Part shown: in pieces, positions 56,127-64,000 of the stretch
How the letters are laid out: each line of letters begins with the position of its first letter
Position numbering within the stretch: the stretch's first letter is position 1
From: Pseudomonas oryzihabitans NBRC 102199
Lineage (GTDB): Bacteria > Pseudomonadota > Gammaproteobacteria > Pseudomonadales > Pseudomonadaceae
Assembly (NCBI RefSeq): GCF_000730625.1
Contig: NZ_BBIT01000002.1
Span: forward strand, 744,001 to 808,000
Length of the DNA: 64,000 nt
Reading direction: 5' to 3'
Program-made: the position numbers and the translations under genes
Notes under the pieces: model-generated
Databases searched by the model: none
What the model was told of the DNA's origin: nothing
The model's input: the letters and a program-made list of their open reading frames with translations, nothing else

Positions 56127-57117
56127 GACGGCCTCCTCGACGCGCCAGATGGATGAAGAAGGGCCCGCCGAACAGCGCGGTCATGATGCCCACGGGTACC
56201 TCCTGGGGCAGGATCACCACCCGCGCCAGGCTGTCGGCCAGCACCAGCAGCAGGGCCCCGCCCAGGGCGCAGCCGGGGATCAGCCAGCGATGCTCGTGTC
56301 GCGCGCGGGCCAACAGCCCGCGTACCAGGTGCGGCACCATCAGGCCGATGAAGCCGATGTTGCCAGCCAGGGCCACGGCGCTGCCGGCCAGGCAGATCAC
56401 CAGCACCCCGGCCAGCAACCGGATCAGGCCGATGGGCTGGCCCAGGCCACGGGCCAGGTCGTCACCGGCGACCAGCACATCGAGCTGCCCGGCCAGGACC
56501 CCGGCGGCGGCCAGGGCCAGCAGGCTGAACACCAGCAGGGGCGCAGCCGTGGCGAGGTTGCGCTCACCCACCGAACCGGCCAGCCAGAACAGCACGCTGT
56601 CCAGGCCTTCCTGGTTGATCACCAGCAGCGCCTGGCTGAAGGCGGTAAACAGGGCCGCCAGGGCGGCGCCGGCCAGCACGATGCGCAGCGGTGTCAGGCG
56701 CGCCTGGCCCCGGTTGCCCAGGGTCCAGACCAGGCTGCCGGCCACCGCCGCGCCCAGCAGCGCGCAGAGTATCCAGCTTTCGGTGCTGGACAGCCCCAGC
56801 AGGGTGATGCCCAGCACCAGGGCGAAGGTGGCGCCGGCGTTGATGCCGAACAGCCCCGGCGAAGCCAGGGGATTGCGCGTCATGGCCTGCATCAGGGCGC
56901 CGGCCACCGCCAGATTGGCACCCACCACCAGGGCGACCAGCAGGCGCGTCAGCCGAGTGGTGTTGACCAGGGTGGCGTCCAGCCCCAGCGAGGGATCCTG
57001 CACCAGGGCCGCCACTACGCTAGTGGGCGCGATCCAGCGGGCGCCCACCGAGAGACTCAGCACGGCGATCAACGCCAGGGCCAGGGCGAGCAGCAGCAGT
57101 CTGAGGGGTGCGCTCAT
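56116..57117 (-). CDS. cbrB: ferric achromobactin ABC transporter permease
   Basis: FecCD-family permease of 333 residues starting at 57117 ([20 protein letters not shown]), translationally coupled to cbrA by ATGA. Seen: [20 protein letters not shown] and [19 protein letters not shown]. An earlier in-frame start lies inside cbrA and is rejected. Confidence 0.87.
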   Translation of the reverse strand: MSAPLRLLLLALALALIAVLSLSVGARWIAPTSVVAALVQDPSLGLDATLVNTTRLTRLLVALVVGANLAVAGALMQAMTRNPLASPGLFGINAGATFALVLGITLLGLSSTESWILCALLGAAVAGSLVWTLGNRGQARLTPLRIVLAGAALAALFTAFSQALLVINQEGLDSVLFWLAGSVGERNLATAAPLLVFSLLALAAAGVLAGQLDVLVAGDDLARGLGQPIGLIRLLAGVLVICLAGSAVALAGNIGFIGLMVPHLVRGLLARARHEHRWLIPGCALGGALLLVLADSLARVVILPQEVPVGIMTALFGGPFFIHLARRGGRHGR

Positions 57118-58031
57118 GCGGCCCCCTGTTCGGCCAGGACGCGCTGGATGTCGTCCAGCAGCAGATTCGCCGCCAGTATGCCGCCGCCCAGGCTCCAGGC
57201 CACCCCATCGACCCGCCAGACCTGACCGCGCCGGGGTGCGCTCAGGCGCTGCCAAAGCGGATGCTCCACCAGACGCTCGTAGTTGCGCTGCACCGCGGCC
57301 TGGTCGGCGCGCAGGAAGATGAAGAAGACGTCGGCCTCCACCACCGGCAGGCTTTCCCGGGAAGTCAGCTTGATCGAGGGCGCGGTGCTGCCCTGGCTGG
57401 CCGCCGGCCAGGCGAAGCCCAGCTCGCTGAGTACCCGCCCGGCGAAGCTGTCGGGCAGATAGCTGCGCAGGTGATCGGCGCGCACGTCCAGCACCGCCAC
57501 CGTCGGCGGCCACTGGGGCCCGTAGTGCCGTTGCAGTGCCTCGCGCAGGTGGGCGATGCGCGCCTGCCAGGCCTGCAGCAGGGCCGTGGCCTCCGCTTCA
57601 CGCCCCGCGGCGGTGCCCAGGGCCAGTAGGGTCTGCTTGAATTCGAAGACCTCCTCCAGCATCACCACCGGGCACAACTGCTGCAGCAAGGGTGCGATCC
57701 GGCCATGGCGAAAGCGCGAGGCGACGATCAGGTCCGGCGCCAGCAGCGCCAGGTCCTCCAGACTCGGCTGGGTTTCCAGGCCCAGCGAGGGCACCCCTGC
57801 CAGCGCCGGGCGCAGGTAGCGATAGACCGGTTTCTCGCTCCAGGACTCCACAACCCCGCAAGGCCTGAGCCCCAGGGCCACGGCGCTGTCGGTGGCGCCC
57901 TGGAACAGCGTGGCCACCCGGGTTGGCTGCGCGCGGGCCACGCCCGGCTGCAGCGCCAGGCCGGTGGCGAGCACGCCGCCGAGCCCGAGCAGGCGGCGGC
58001 GGGTTATTACAGAGGAAACACTAGGGGGCAT
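57114..58031 (-). CDS. cbrA: ferric achromobactin periplasmic binding protein
   Basis: Protein of 305 residues with a signal carrying a twin-arginine-like stretch, [19 protein letters not shown] (about 10-28), cut near ARA. FepB/FecB-type periplasmic-binding fold: [40 protein letters not shown] and [20 protein letters not shown]. It overlaps the acsA end by 11 bases, as a coupled unit. Confidence 0.85.
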   Translation of the reverse strand: MPPSVSSVITRRRLLGLGGVLATGLALQPGVARAQPTRVATLFQGATDSAVALGLRPCGVVESWSEKPVYRYLRPALAGVPSLGLETQPSLEDLALLAPDLIVASRFRHGRIAPLLQQLCPVVMLEEVFEFKQTLLALGTAAGREAEATALLQAWQARIAHLREALQRHYGPQWPPTVAVLDVRADHLRSYLPDSFAGRVLSELGFAWPAASQGSTAPSIKLTSRESLPVVEADVFFIFLRADQAAVQRNYERLVEHPLWQRLSAPRRGQVWRVDGVAWSLGGGILAANLLLDDIQRVLAEQGAA

Positions 58032-59871
58032 GGCTCACCTGATGAAAGGGATTGACCACCCTGCCCTTGCCGAACGGCATGCTGCCGGGCCCACCGGCCC
58101 GCTCGATCATCGGGCGCAGCAGCCACTTCTGCGGCCAGTCCGGTGCCTCGAACAGCGTCTCCCGAAGCAGTGCCCGAGCCTCGGCGTCGAAGTCCAGGGC
58201 TGCGATGCGCTCCTCCAGCACCTCGCGCAGCAGCGTCCAGGCGGCGGTCAGCGGGACAGCGTAGCAGCTCGCGACGGTCTCGAAGATGGCCCTGAGGTTG
58301 ACTTGGATGCCCAGGGTCTGGAACCAGAACAGCAGGTCGCGCGGATGCTCGTGATAGAGCGTCTGGGCATGACCGGGCTTGATCCGGTACTGCGGATCGG
58401 CCAGCCCCTGGCGCTCCAGCCAGGGCACGTACAGGCGCAGGGAATCGTGGTCGCGTAGCAGCAGACCCTGGATGCGTCCGGCGCGCCAGACCAGCACGGC
58501 GTTCTGCCCGTGCACCTCGCCGAGCAGGCCGAGGCGGAACAGCCGCAGGTTGAGATCGATGAAGCTGTGGCACAGCTCACCCAGCAACAGCTGGACATTG
58601 GCCGGGGTCGGCGCCAGCGCCCGGGCCGCGAGCCAGTCGTCGAAGAAATGCCGACGGCTGCCCGGCAGTGGCGTACCGAGCGCGGCCATGGGCAGCAGGC
58701 GGCAATCGGGATCGGCCAGCAGCGCCGCGGGATAGCCGCGCACCATGGCCGATAGATGCCGCGGTGCCTCGTCGAACAGGGTCGCTGCCGGTGGCATGAA
58801 GGCCCACCAGCGAGACTCGTCGCACAGGTGCAGGCTCTCGGCGAGCACCGGGTCCAGGGCGCGCGCCTGGCGCAGCAAGGCTTCGCTGCGCGAGCCGTTG
58901 ATCATCTTCACCGCCGGCAGGTAGCGCGAGGCGCCCAGGGAATGCACCGCCATGGGCAACTTCAGCTGGGTCACGCCCGCGCCCTCCTCCATCAGCATGG
59001 ATCGCAGCGACGAGGTCGCGTGGCAGCGAGCGCCGGCGTAGTCCAGCTGCTGGCAGACGCCGCTGGCGAAGGCCTCGTCCAGCCGACCCGGCAGACCCTC
59101 GGCGAGTTGCCAGGGGTGTACCGGCAGCGCCACGTGAGTCGCCGCCAGGCCGCGCTGCTGCAATTCGGCCTGCAATTCGGCCAGCGCCGCCGGGGTCAGC
59201 AAGTCGGCCCCCGGTCCCTGGGAAGCGGCCGCCACACCCTCTCCGCACAGCAGCTGATCGCGGCGCACCGCGACCCAGGCCAGGCGCACGGGTTGGCCGA
59301 ATTCGGCCTGGTAGGCCTGGTAGTCGGCGTCGCTCAGCCCCAGCTTGGCCTTGGCCAGGGGGTGATAGGGTCGATCCCGCAGAGCCGCCCAGCGTTCCAG
59401 TTGCAGGAAGGCGGCCTTACCGTCGCCCTCCAGCAGCGGACCCGGGACCAGGGGTTGTTCCAGGGACAGCCGGGTCTGCCGCAGACTGGTGGCCAGGGTC
59501 TCGCGCAACAGCGCGATGCCCCGCGCCTGCTCTGGATCGGCGGCCACCTCGGCGAACACCAGGGTGACGAAGGCATCCGGCGTGAGGGTGCTCCAGGCGT
59601 CGCCCTGGCGCGCCAAGATCGGCGTACCGGGCACCTTCACCCAGGCCTGGGTAATGCCCGGGCGCACCCGCGCGGCGATGAAACGCTGCTCGCGGGAATC
59701 GCAGCAGCACTCCCAGAGGCGCTCCTCCGGGGCGGCCGGCTGCAGCGCGGCGGGATGTTCCGTGGTCGCGGCCGCCAGGGTCACAGGCATGGGGGCGAAG
59801 ACGTCTTCGGCCAGCAGGCAGTCGAACAGGTCCTGCAGGATCAGGTCGGTGGCGAGGGTCTGGGCGTTCAT
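58021..59871 (-). CDS. acsA: NIS siderophore synthetase AcsA
   Basis: IucA/IucC-family synthetase of 616 residues. Family motifs: HPWQLAEGLPGRLDEAFASG, KLPMAVHSLGASRYLPAVKM then INGSRSEALLRQA, EVHGQNAVLVWRAGRIQGLL and RDHDSLRLY, with the FhuF-like C-terminal iron-reductase-like region expected in this class. It forms an amide or ester bond on the citrate backbone of achromobactin; the exact step order comes from studied homologues. ATGA overlap with acsB. Confidence 0.88.
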   Translation of the reverse strand: MNAQTLATDLILQDLFDCLLAEDVFAPMPVTLAAATTEHPAALQPAAPEERLWECCCDSREQRFIAARVRPGITQAWVKVPGTPILARQGDAWSTLTPDAFVTLVFAEVAADPEQARGIALLRETLATSLRQTRLSLEQPLVPGPLLEGDGKAAFLQLERWAALRDRPYHPLAKAKLGLSDADYQAYQAEFGQPVRLAWVAVRRDQLLCGEGVAAASQGPGADLLTPAALAELQAELQQRGLAATHVALPVHPWQLAEGLPGRLDEAFASGVCQQLDYAGARCHATSSLRSMLMEEGAGVTQLKLPMAVHSLGASRYLPAVKMINGSRSEALLRQARALDPVLAESLHLCDESRWWAFMPPAATLFDEAPRHLSAMVRGYPAALLADPDCRLLPMAALGTPLPGSRRHFFDDWLAARALAPTPANVQLLLGELCHSFIDLNLRLFRLGLLGEVHGQNAVLVWRAGRIQGLLLRDHDSLRLYVPWLERQGLADPQYRIKPGHAQTLYHEHPRDLLFWFQTLGIQVNLRAIFETVASCYAVPLTAAWTLLREVLEERIAALDFDAEARALLRETLFEAPDWPQKWLLRPMIERAGGPGSMPFGKGRVVNPFHQVSHAP

Positions 59872-60644
59872 GGGGATTCTCCGCAGGAATGGGCGGTCAG
59901 GCGGGCCTGCAGGGCCCGAAAGGCGATGCCGCGCTCGTCGCCGAGCACGAAGGTGGTGACGCCCCGGGCGCGCCAGAGGTCGAGGTCCTCCGGCTGCCGG
60001 GGGATGGCGCAGTAGGGTGTGCCCTGCCGCTGGGCGGCGGCCCAGGTCTGGCGCAGGGCTTCCTGCACCTCGGGATCGGCGAGGCGCCAGGGGCGGCCGA
60101 GGGACTGCGACAGGTCCGCCGCTCCTTCGAGCAGCAGGTCCACCCCGGGCACCGCGGCGATCTCAGCCGCCCGGGCGACGCCCGCGGCGCTCTCGATCAT
60201 GGCGACTATCAGGATCTGCGCATTGGCGCGGTTCACGTAGTCGGCCAGGCTGGTCTTGCCGAAGGAGCCCGGGCGACCGGCGTTGAGGCTGCGCTCGCCC
60301 TCCGGGTGGTATTTGCAGGCGCGCACCGCGGCGGCCAGCACCGCCGGGTCCTCCACGCAAGGCAGCACGATCCCCTGGGCCCCGGCATCGAGCAGGCGCA
60401 AGAGGCGCTTGGGCTCGGCATCCGGCACCCGCACCAGCGGCGTGAGGTCGTAGCTCTCGGCGGTGCGGATCATGTTCTCCAGGGTTTCCGGATTGATCAG
60501 CACGTGCTCCATGTCGATGATCACGAAGTCGTAGCCGGCTTCGGCGATCAGCTCGATGCTGGCGGGCATGGGCAGCGAGGCGAACAGGCCGTGGCTGGGC
60601 GTACCGGCCGCCAGGGCGGCCTTGAGTCGATTGCGCCTCAGCAT
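59868..60644 (-). CDS. acsB: HpcH/HpaI aldolase-family protein AcsB
   Basis: Protein of 258 residues: TPSHGLFASLPMPASIELIA, FVIIDMEHVLINPETLENMI (catalytic His region), TPLVRVPDAEPKRLLRLLDA, PCVEDP, and metal ligands in IESAAGVA and EGAADLSQSLGRP. In siderophore clusters such aldolases (SbnG-like) are citrate synthases feeding the NIS enzymes. It overlaps acsC by seven bases. Confidence 0.86.
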   Translation of the reverse strand: MLRRNRLKAALAAGTPSHGLFASLPMPASIELIAEAGYDFVIIDMEHVLINPETLENMIRTAESYDLTPLVRVPDAEPKRLLRLLDAGAQGIVLPCVEDPAVLAAAVRACKYHPEGERSLNAGRPGSFGKTSLADYVNRANAQILIVAMIESAAGVARAAEIAAVPGVDLLLEGAADLSQSLGRPWRLADPEVQEALRQTWAAAQRQGTPYCAIPRQPEDLDLWRARGVTTFVLGDERGIAFRALQARLTAHSCGESP

Positions 60645-62479
60645 GCGGCGGGCCGATAGGGATGCAGGGGGTTGGCCACCGCCTTGAAGCGCCGCTCGCC
60701 GTCACCCAGCAGGCGCCGCTTGGTCAGCTCCTCCACCTCGAAGGTGGGGGCGAAGACGTCGAACAGCGCATAGCGGTCCCGGTGCTGGGGATGGGCGCGC
60801 TGGTAGTCGAGGATGACCGTGGCGGTCGCCTGCCAGAAGTCGGCCTCGGCCAGGGCGAAGTGCTGACGCAGGAACACCGCCAGCTCGCCCAGGGCGATGA
60901 AGAAGAAGGCATCGCAGGTGAAGTCGCGCACCGCCGCCACGTCCTCGGTGAGGATGAAGGAGTTGCGGTTGATCCGCGCATGGCTCGCCGGCAAGGGCTC
61001 CAGGGTCGGGCGCAATTCCGGGCGCGCCAGATGGCGCTCGGCGTAGCGCACACCATCGTGGAAGTCCTTGAGGGCGATGCGCAGCGGCCAGCCGTCGCGG
61101 TGGATCAGCACGATATTCTGGCCATGGGACTCCATGCCGATGCCTTCGGCATGGAGCATGTGCATGAGGGGCGTCACCGTGACCCTGAGCAGCTGCCGCA
61201 GCCAGGCGTCGAGGCCGTGGCGCTCGATCCAGGCGGCGACGAAGGGCCATGGCGCGCCCTGGCCGTAGCGATTCTCCACCTGAGTCAGGCCGTTGAAGGG
61301 TACCGCCTGTTCATCCGCGCGCAGATAGGCATGGATGCTCTCGCGCCAGACGGCGCCGAGGGTGCCGTAGACCTGCCCCGCCCGGCTGACCGGCAACGCA
61401 CGACTGTCGTAGGCGGCGCCGGCGATCTCGCCGAGCACCACGAAGTCCAGGTCGCGGGCCGTGGCATCGGTTGCGATCAGGCGCTGCAGCCAGTCGGTGA
61501 TGAGTGGGCCGTTGAGCACCGTGTGGCGCGCCAGGATGCGGGTGCTGGAGGTATTGGTCAGGCACATCGCCAGCTTGACGTAGGGCCGCTCGGGCGCGCT
61601 GCGATTGGCCAGGGTGCGGATGGACTGCTGGGCCGCGTACTGGTCGCGGGAGGTGCCCAGGTAGAGCAACTCGCCGCTCACCAGTTCGGGCTGAAACAGC
61701 GCGGCCAGGTGCTGCTCCCACTGCCAGGGATGCACCGGGATCAACTGGTAGTCGTCCAACGCCCGACCCTGTTCGCGCCACTCGGCGGCCAGGGCCGTCC
61801 AGCGCTCCACCCCGAACTCCGCGGCGATGAAGGCCGGAAAGTCCAGGCGGCCGGAGTGCCCCACCGAGGCCCGCGCGCGCGCCAGGGCCAGCCAGACCAG
61901 CTGGATCGGCTCGCCGAATTCCGGTCCGTAGCGGCGATTCTCGGCCAGGGAGAAGCCGATGCGCGACTTGTAGCAGGGGTGGTAGCCATGGGCGTCCATG
62001 AAGTGCCGCTCCAGGGCGTCCACGTCCAGCTCGTGGGCCGGGCGGGCGGGACGGTAGTCCTGGCGGCGGGACTGCAGATCCTTGAGCAGCGTCTGCTCCA
62101 GCTCCTGGACGAAGCGCGGCCACAGCGGCGAGTCGCTCTGCTCGCCGAGCAATTCGGCCAGGGTCTCGTGCAGCGTCGGCGCGCGGCTCCCCTGGGCATC
62201 CTGGCGCACTAGCTGCTGCGGATCCAGGCGGATCAGGCCGAAGCTGGCATCTGCGGGCGCATAGCCCAAGTACTGCACGGGTGTGCCATCGGCGGCGGTA
62301 CCGGCCAGGCGATACGCTGCCAGCCCCTCGGCCAGCGGCTGGACCTCGGCCCTGAGCACCTCTTCGTAGATCAGCGTCTGCAGCAGCTGCGCCACCACGC
62401 GCTGCTCGACCTGGCGATAGAGAGCGGCATCGGCGGGCGACGGCCAGGGCTGCGCGGCAAGTGAAAGCTGAGCGGTCAT
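60638..62479 (-). CDS. acsC: NIS siderophore synthetase AcsC
   Basis: Protein of 613 residues from MTAQLSLAAQPWPSPADAAL. IucA/IucC motifs: HPCYKSRIGFSLAENRRYGP, IPVHPWQWEQHLAALF, TSRDQYAAQQSIRTLANRSA, KLAMCLTNTSSTRILARHT and MESHGQNIVLIHRDGWPLRI with KDFHDGVRY. Second condensing enzyme of achromobactin. Four-base overlap with the exporter gene. Confidence 0.9.
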   Translation of the reverse strand: MTAQLSLAAQPWPSPADAALYRQVEQRVVAQLLQTLIYEEVLRAEVQPLAEGLAAYRLAGTAADGTPVQYLGYAPADASFGLIRLDPQQLVRQDAQGSRAPTLHETLAELLGEQSDSPLWPRFVQELEQTLLKDLQSRRQDYRPARPAHELDVDALERHFMDAHGYHPCYKSRIGFSLAENRRYGPEFGEPIQLVWLALARARASVGHSGRLDFPAFIAAEFGVERWTALAAEWREQGRALDDYQLIPVHPWQWEQHLAALFQPELVSGELLYLGTSRDQYAAQQSIRTLANRSAPERPYVKLAMCLTNTSSTRILARHTVLNGPLITDWLQRLIATDATARDLDFVVLGEIAGAAYDSRALPVSRAGQVYGTLGAVWRESIHAYLRADEQAVPFNGLTQVENRYGQGAPWPFVAAWIERHGLDAWLRQLLRVTVTPLMHMLHAEGIGMESHGQNIVLIHRDGWPLRIALKDFHDGVRYAERHLARPELRPTLEPLPASHARINRNSFILTEDVAAVRDFTCDAFFFIALGELAVFLRQHFALAEADFWQATATVILDYQRAHPQHRDRYALFDVFAPTFEVEELTKRRLLGDGERRFKAVANPLHPYRPAAC

Positions 62480-63882
62480 GAGTACCTCCGAACGGAAAGG
62501 GGTTGAGCGGCGGGAAAGCGCCAGGCCCAGGGCAGTGCCAGCAGGATGAACAGGCCGGTGGCGATGAAGGCGTCCTGGATGGCGACGCCGGTGGCGGCCT
62601 GGCGCGGGCCCCAGCCGGCCGCGCCGCCCAGGCGCAGTTCCAGCCACAGGGAGGCGGCCACCACGGCCACCGAGGACACCAGGCGCCGGGCGATGTTGTT
62701 CATGGCCGCGCCCTGGGTGACCTGGGCATCCGGCAGGCTGTTGAGGCCTGCGGTGGTGGCCGGCATGTAGGACAGCCCCAGACCGACGCCCCGCAGCACC
62801 ATCAGCGCGTAGATCCAGGCGAGTCCGGCATGGCTGCCGACCACACCGAGGGCCAGGGTGGCGAGACCGCTGAGCGCCAGCCCGGTGGCGATCACCCCGC
62901 GGGGTCCGCGGCGGTCGAGCAGGCGACCGCCGACCTGGCCGAACAGCGCCGCCGCCAGGGCGGTGCAGAGCAGCGCCAGGCCGGTCCATAGGGCGCTATG
63001 GCCCAGCACCAGCTGGACCAGCAGCGGCAGCAGCACCAGGCATTCGAACATGCCCACCGCCTGGACCACGGCGATGATGACGCTGGCCCGATAGCCGCGC
63101 AGGGCGAACAGGCGCAGCGGCAGCAGCGGCTGGCTGCGTCGCAGTTGCAACCGGACGAAGACCAGCAGGCACAGGACGCCGGCGGCCAGCGCGAGCAGAT
63201 TGAGGGGGTCGGCCAGCGCCGCCAGCTCGCGCAGCCGGCCAAGGGTTACCAGCAGCAGCCCCAGGCCACTGGCGATCAGCAGGTAGCCGGCCAGGTCGAA
63301 GGGCTTGCGTTCGCGGGGGCCATCCGCGGGCAGCACCACCTGCCCTATGGCCAGGGCCAGCAGGCCCACCGGGACGTTGAGCAAGAACAGGGCGCGCCAG
63401 TCGAACACCTCCAGCAGCAGACTGCCGCACAACGGCCCCACCGCCGGCGCCAGCATCACCGCCCCACCCCACCAGCCGGTCACCCGGCCACGCTCCTCCT
63501 TGGGATAGACGGAAAAGATGATGCCCAGCGCCAGGGGAATCATCAGGCCGCTGGCTACCCCCTGGACCATCCGCGCCAGCAGCACGCCGGCGATGGAATC
63601 GGCCAGGGCGCCCAGCGCCGAGCCGGCGATGAAGGCCAGCAGCCCGAGGCGATAGAGTCGCCGCCGGCCGATGCGCCCGGCGAGAAAGCCGGTCAGCGGC
63701 ATGGTGATGCCCATGGCTACCATGAAGCCGGCGACGATCCAGCTAGCCAGCAGCGGACCCAGGTCGAAGGCGGCGATGAAGGCCGGCAGCGCCGGATTGA
63801 GCGCGGTATTGGCCAGGCTGACGGTGACCGTGCCCAGCAGCACGTTCACCGCCACCCAGACCCGCGGGATCGCAACGCTCAC
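62476..63882 (-). CDS. MFS siderophore exporter (DHA2/EmrB-like)
   Basis: Membrane protein of 468 residues with about 14 segments; the start is GTG at 63882, overlapping the acsE stop as GTGA. Motifs GLMIPLALGIIFSVYPKEER then GRVTGWWGGAVMLAPAVGPL are DHA2-type. The place between acsE and acsC equals yhcA in Dickeya achromobactin clusters, so it likely exports achromobactin. Confidence 0.86.
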   Translation of the reverse strand: MSVAIPRVWVAVNVLLGTVTVSLANTALNPALPAFIAAFDLGPLLASWIVAGFMVAMGITMPLTGFLAGRIGRRRLYRLGLLAFIAGSALGALADSIAGVLLARMVQGVASGLMIPLALGIIFSVYPKEERGRVTGWWGGAVMLAPAVGPLCGSLLLEVFDWRALFLLNVPVGLLALAIGQVVLPADGPRERKPFDLAGYLLIASGLGLLLVTLGRLRELAALADPLNLLALAAGVLCLLVFVRLQLRRSQPLLPLRLFALRGYRASVIIAVVQAVGMFECLVLLPLLVQLVLGHSALWTGLALLCTALAAALFGQVGGRLLDRRGPRGVIATGLALSGLATLALGVVGSHAGLAWIYALMVLRGVGLGLSYMPATTAGLNSLPDAQVTQGAAMNNIARRLVSSVAVVAASLWLELRLGGAAGWGPRQAATGVAIQDAFIATGLFILLALPWAWRFPAAQPLSVRRYS

Positions 63883-64000
63883 GCCGGGACACTCCCGTTG
63901 CCGGCGAGGAACAGCTGCCGCGGGCGCGGATGGCAGAGGAAATCCGCGTGGGAGATGTTGTAGCCATAGGCGCCGGCCAGGGGCATCACCAGCAGGTCGC
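63879..64000 (-). CDS. acsE: type III PLP decarboxylase AcsE, C-terminal end only
   Basis: The last 40 codons are visible: DLLVMPLAGAYGYNISHADF, LCHPRPRQLFLAG and NGSVPA, then TGA. This is the C-terminal strand and dimer segment of Orn/DAP decarboxylase-fold enzymes. In achromobactin it decarboxylates the O-citryl-serine intermediate. The rest of the gene, and presumably acsD and acsF, lie beyond the right edge. Confidence 0.85.
   Translation of the reverse strand, partial: DLLVMPLAGAYGYNISHADFLCHPRPRQLFLAGNGSVPA

Overview
The window is a stretch of a high-GC chromosome from a Pseudomonas-like gammaproteobacterium. This is inferred from the gene content (acdS/acdR, amiE/amiB, achromobactin genes, 2-aminoethylphosphonate genes), the mostly 65-75% GC coding sequence and the tight ATGA/TGATG gene overlaps. 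The species cannot be fixed from sequence alone. No rRNA, tRNA, CRISPR array or intact insertion sequence was found. The region is almost entirely accessory metabolism: nitrogen, phosphonate and iron scavenging, each block with its own regulator.

Layout, left to right. (1) 1-1436: the 5' part of ACC deaminase (acdS) and its divergent Lrp-type regulator acdR. (2) 1484-3950: a lower-GC insert with a LysR regulator, a divergent Gfo/Idh/MocA dehydrogenase and a truncated MHS-type transporter remnant. (3) 3952-12958: a peptide-type ABC transporter operon ending in two M20 peptidases, with a divergent LysR regulator. (4) 12959-22917: a guanidine-utilisation operon. A sigma54-like promoter and a clear guanidine-I (ykkC) riboswitch precede a dedicated ABC transporter, two DUF1989 carboxyguanidine deiminase subunits, a biotin-dependent urea/guanidine carboxylase and allophanate hydrolase. 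A strong hairpin separates it from the next, convergent operon. (5) 22971-36163: an amide/urea block. It holds fmdA-fmdB-amiE-amiB, urtABCDE, and a divergent NCS1-permease/histidine-kinase/receiver fusion with a LuxR-type response regulator. A shared GGATGACGTA-containing motif lies upstream of both urtA and fmdA. (6) 36182-38055: an Lrp/LysE pair and a frameshifted, catalytically degenerate SDR pseudogene. (7) 38159-44917: a 2-aminoethylphosphonate block (LysR, ABC transporter, phnX, FAD-dependent oxidase). (8) 45057-47582: a TPR protein and an Xre-MbcA-type/RES toxin-antitoxin pair with twin palindromic operators. (9) 47589-53526: a glutamine-synthetase-like enzyme, a class III aminotransferase, two SDRs, a LysR regulator and an RraA-like protein. 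(10) 53511-64000: most of an achromobactin-type siderophore cluster (acsE end, MFS exporter, acsC, acsB, acsA, cbrABCD) with a FhuF-type ferric-siderophore reductase.

Blocks 4 and 5 together form a scavenging region for small C-N compounds: guanidine, formamide/acetamide and urea are imported by two dedicated ABC systems and broken down to ammonia and CO2 or short acids. The two most interesting items are the riboswitch, which re-labels the 'urea carboxylase' operon as a guanidine operon and offers a readable translational switch, and the transporter-like sensor kinase with a cysteine-rich linker, paired with a candidate operator at two promoters.
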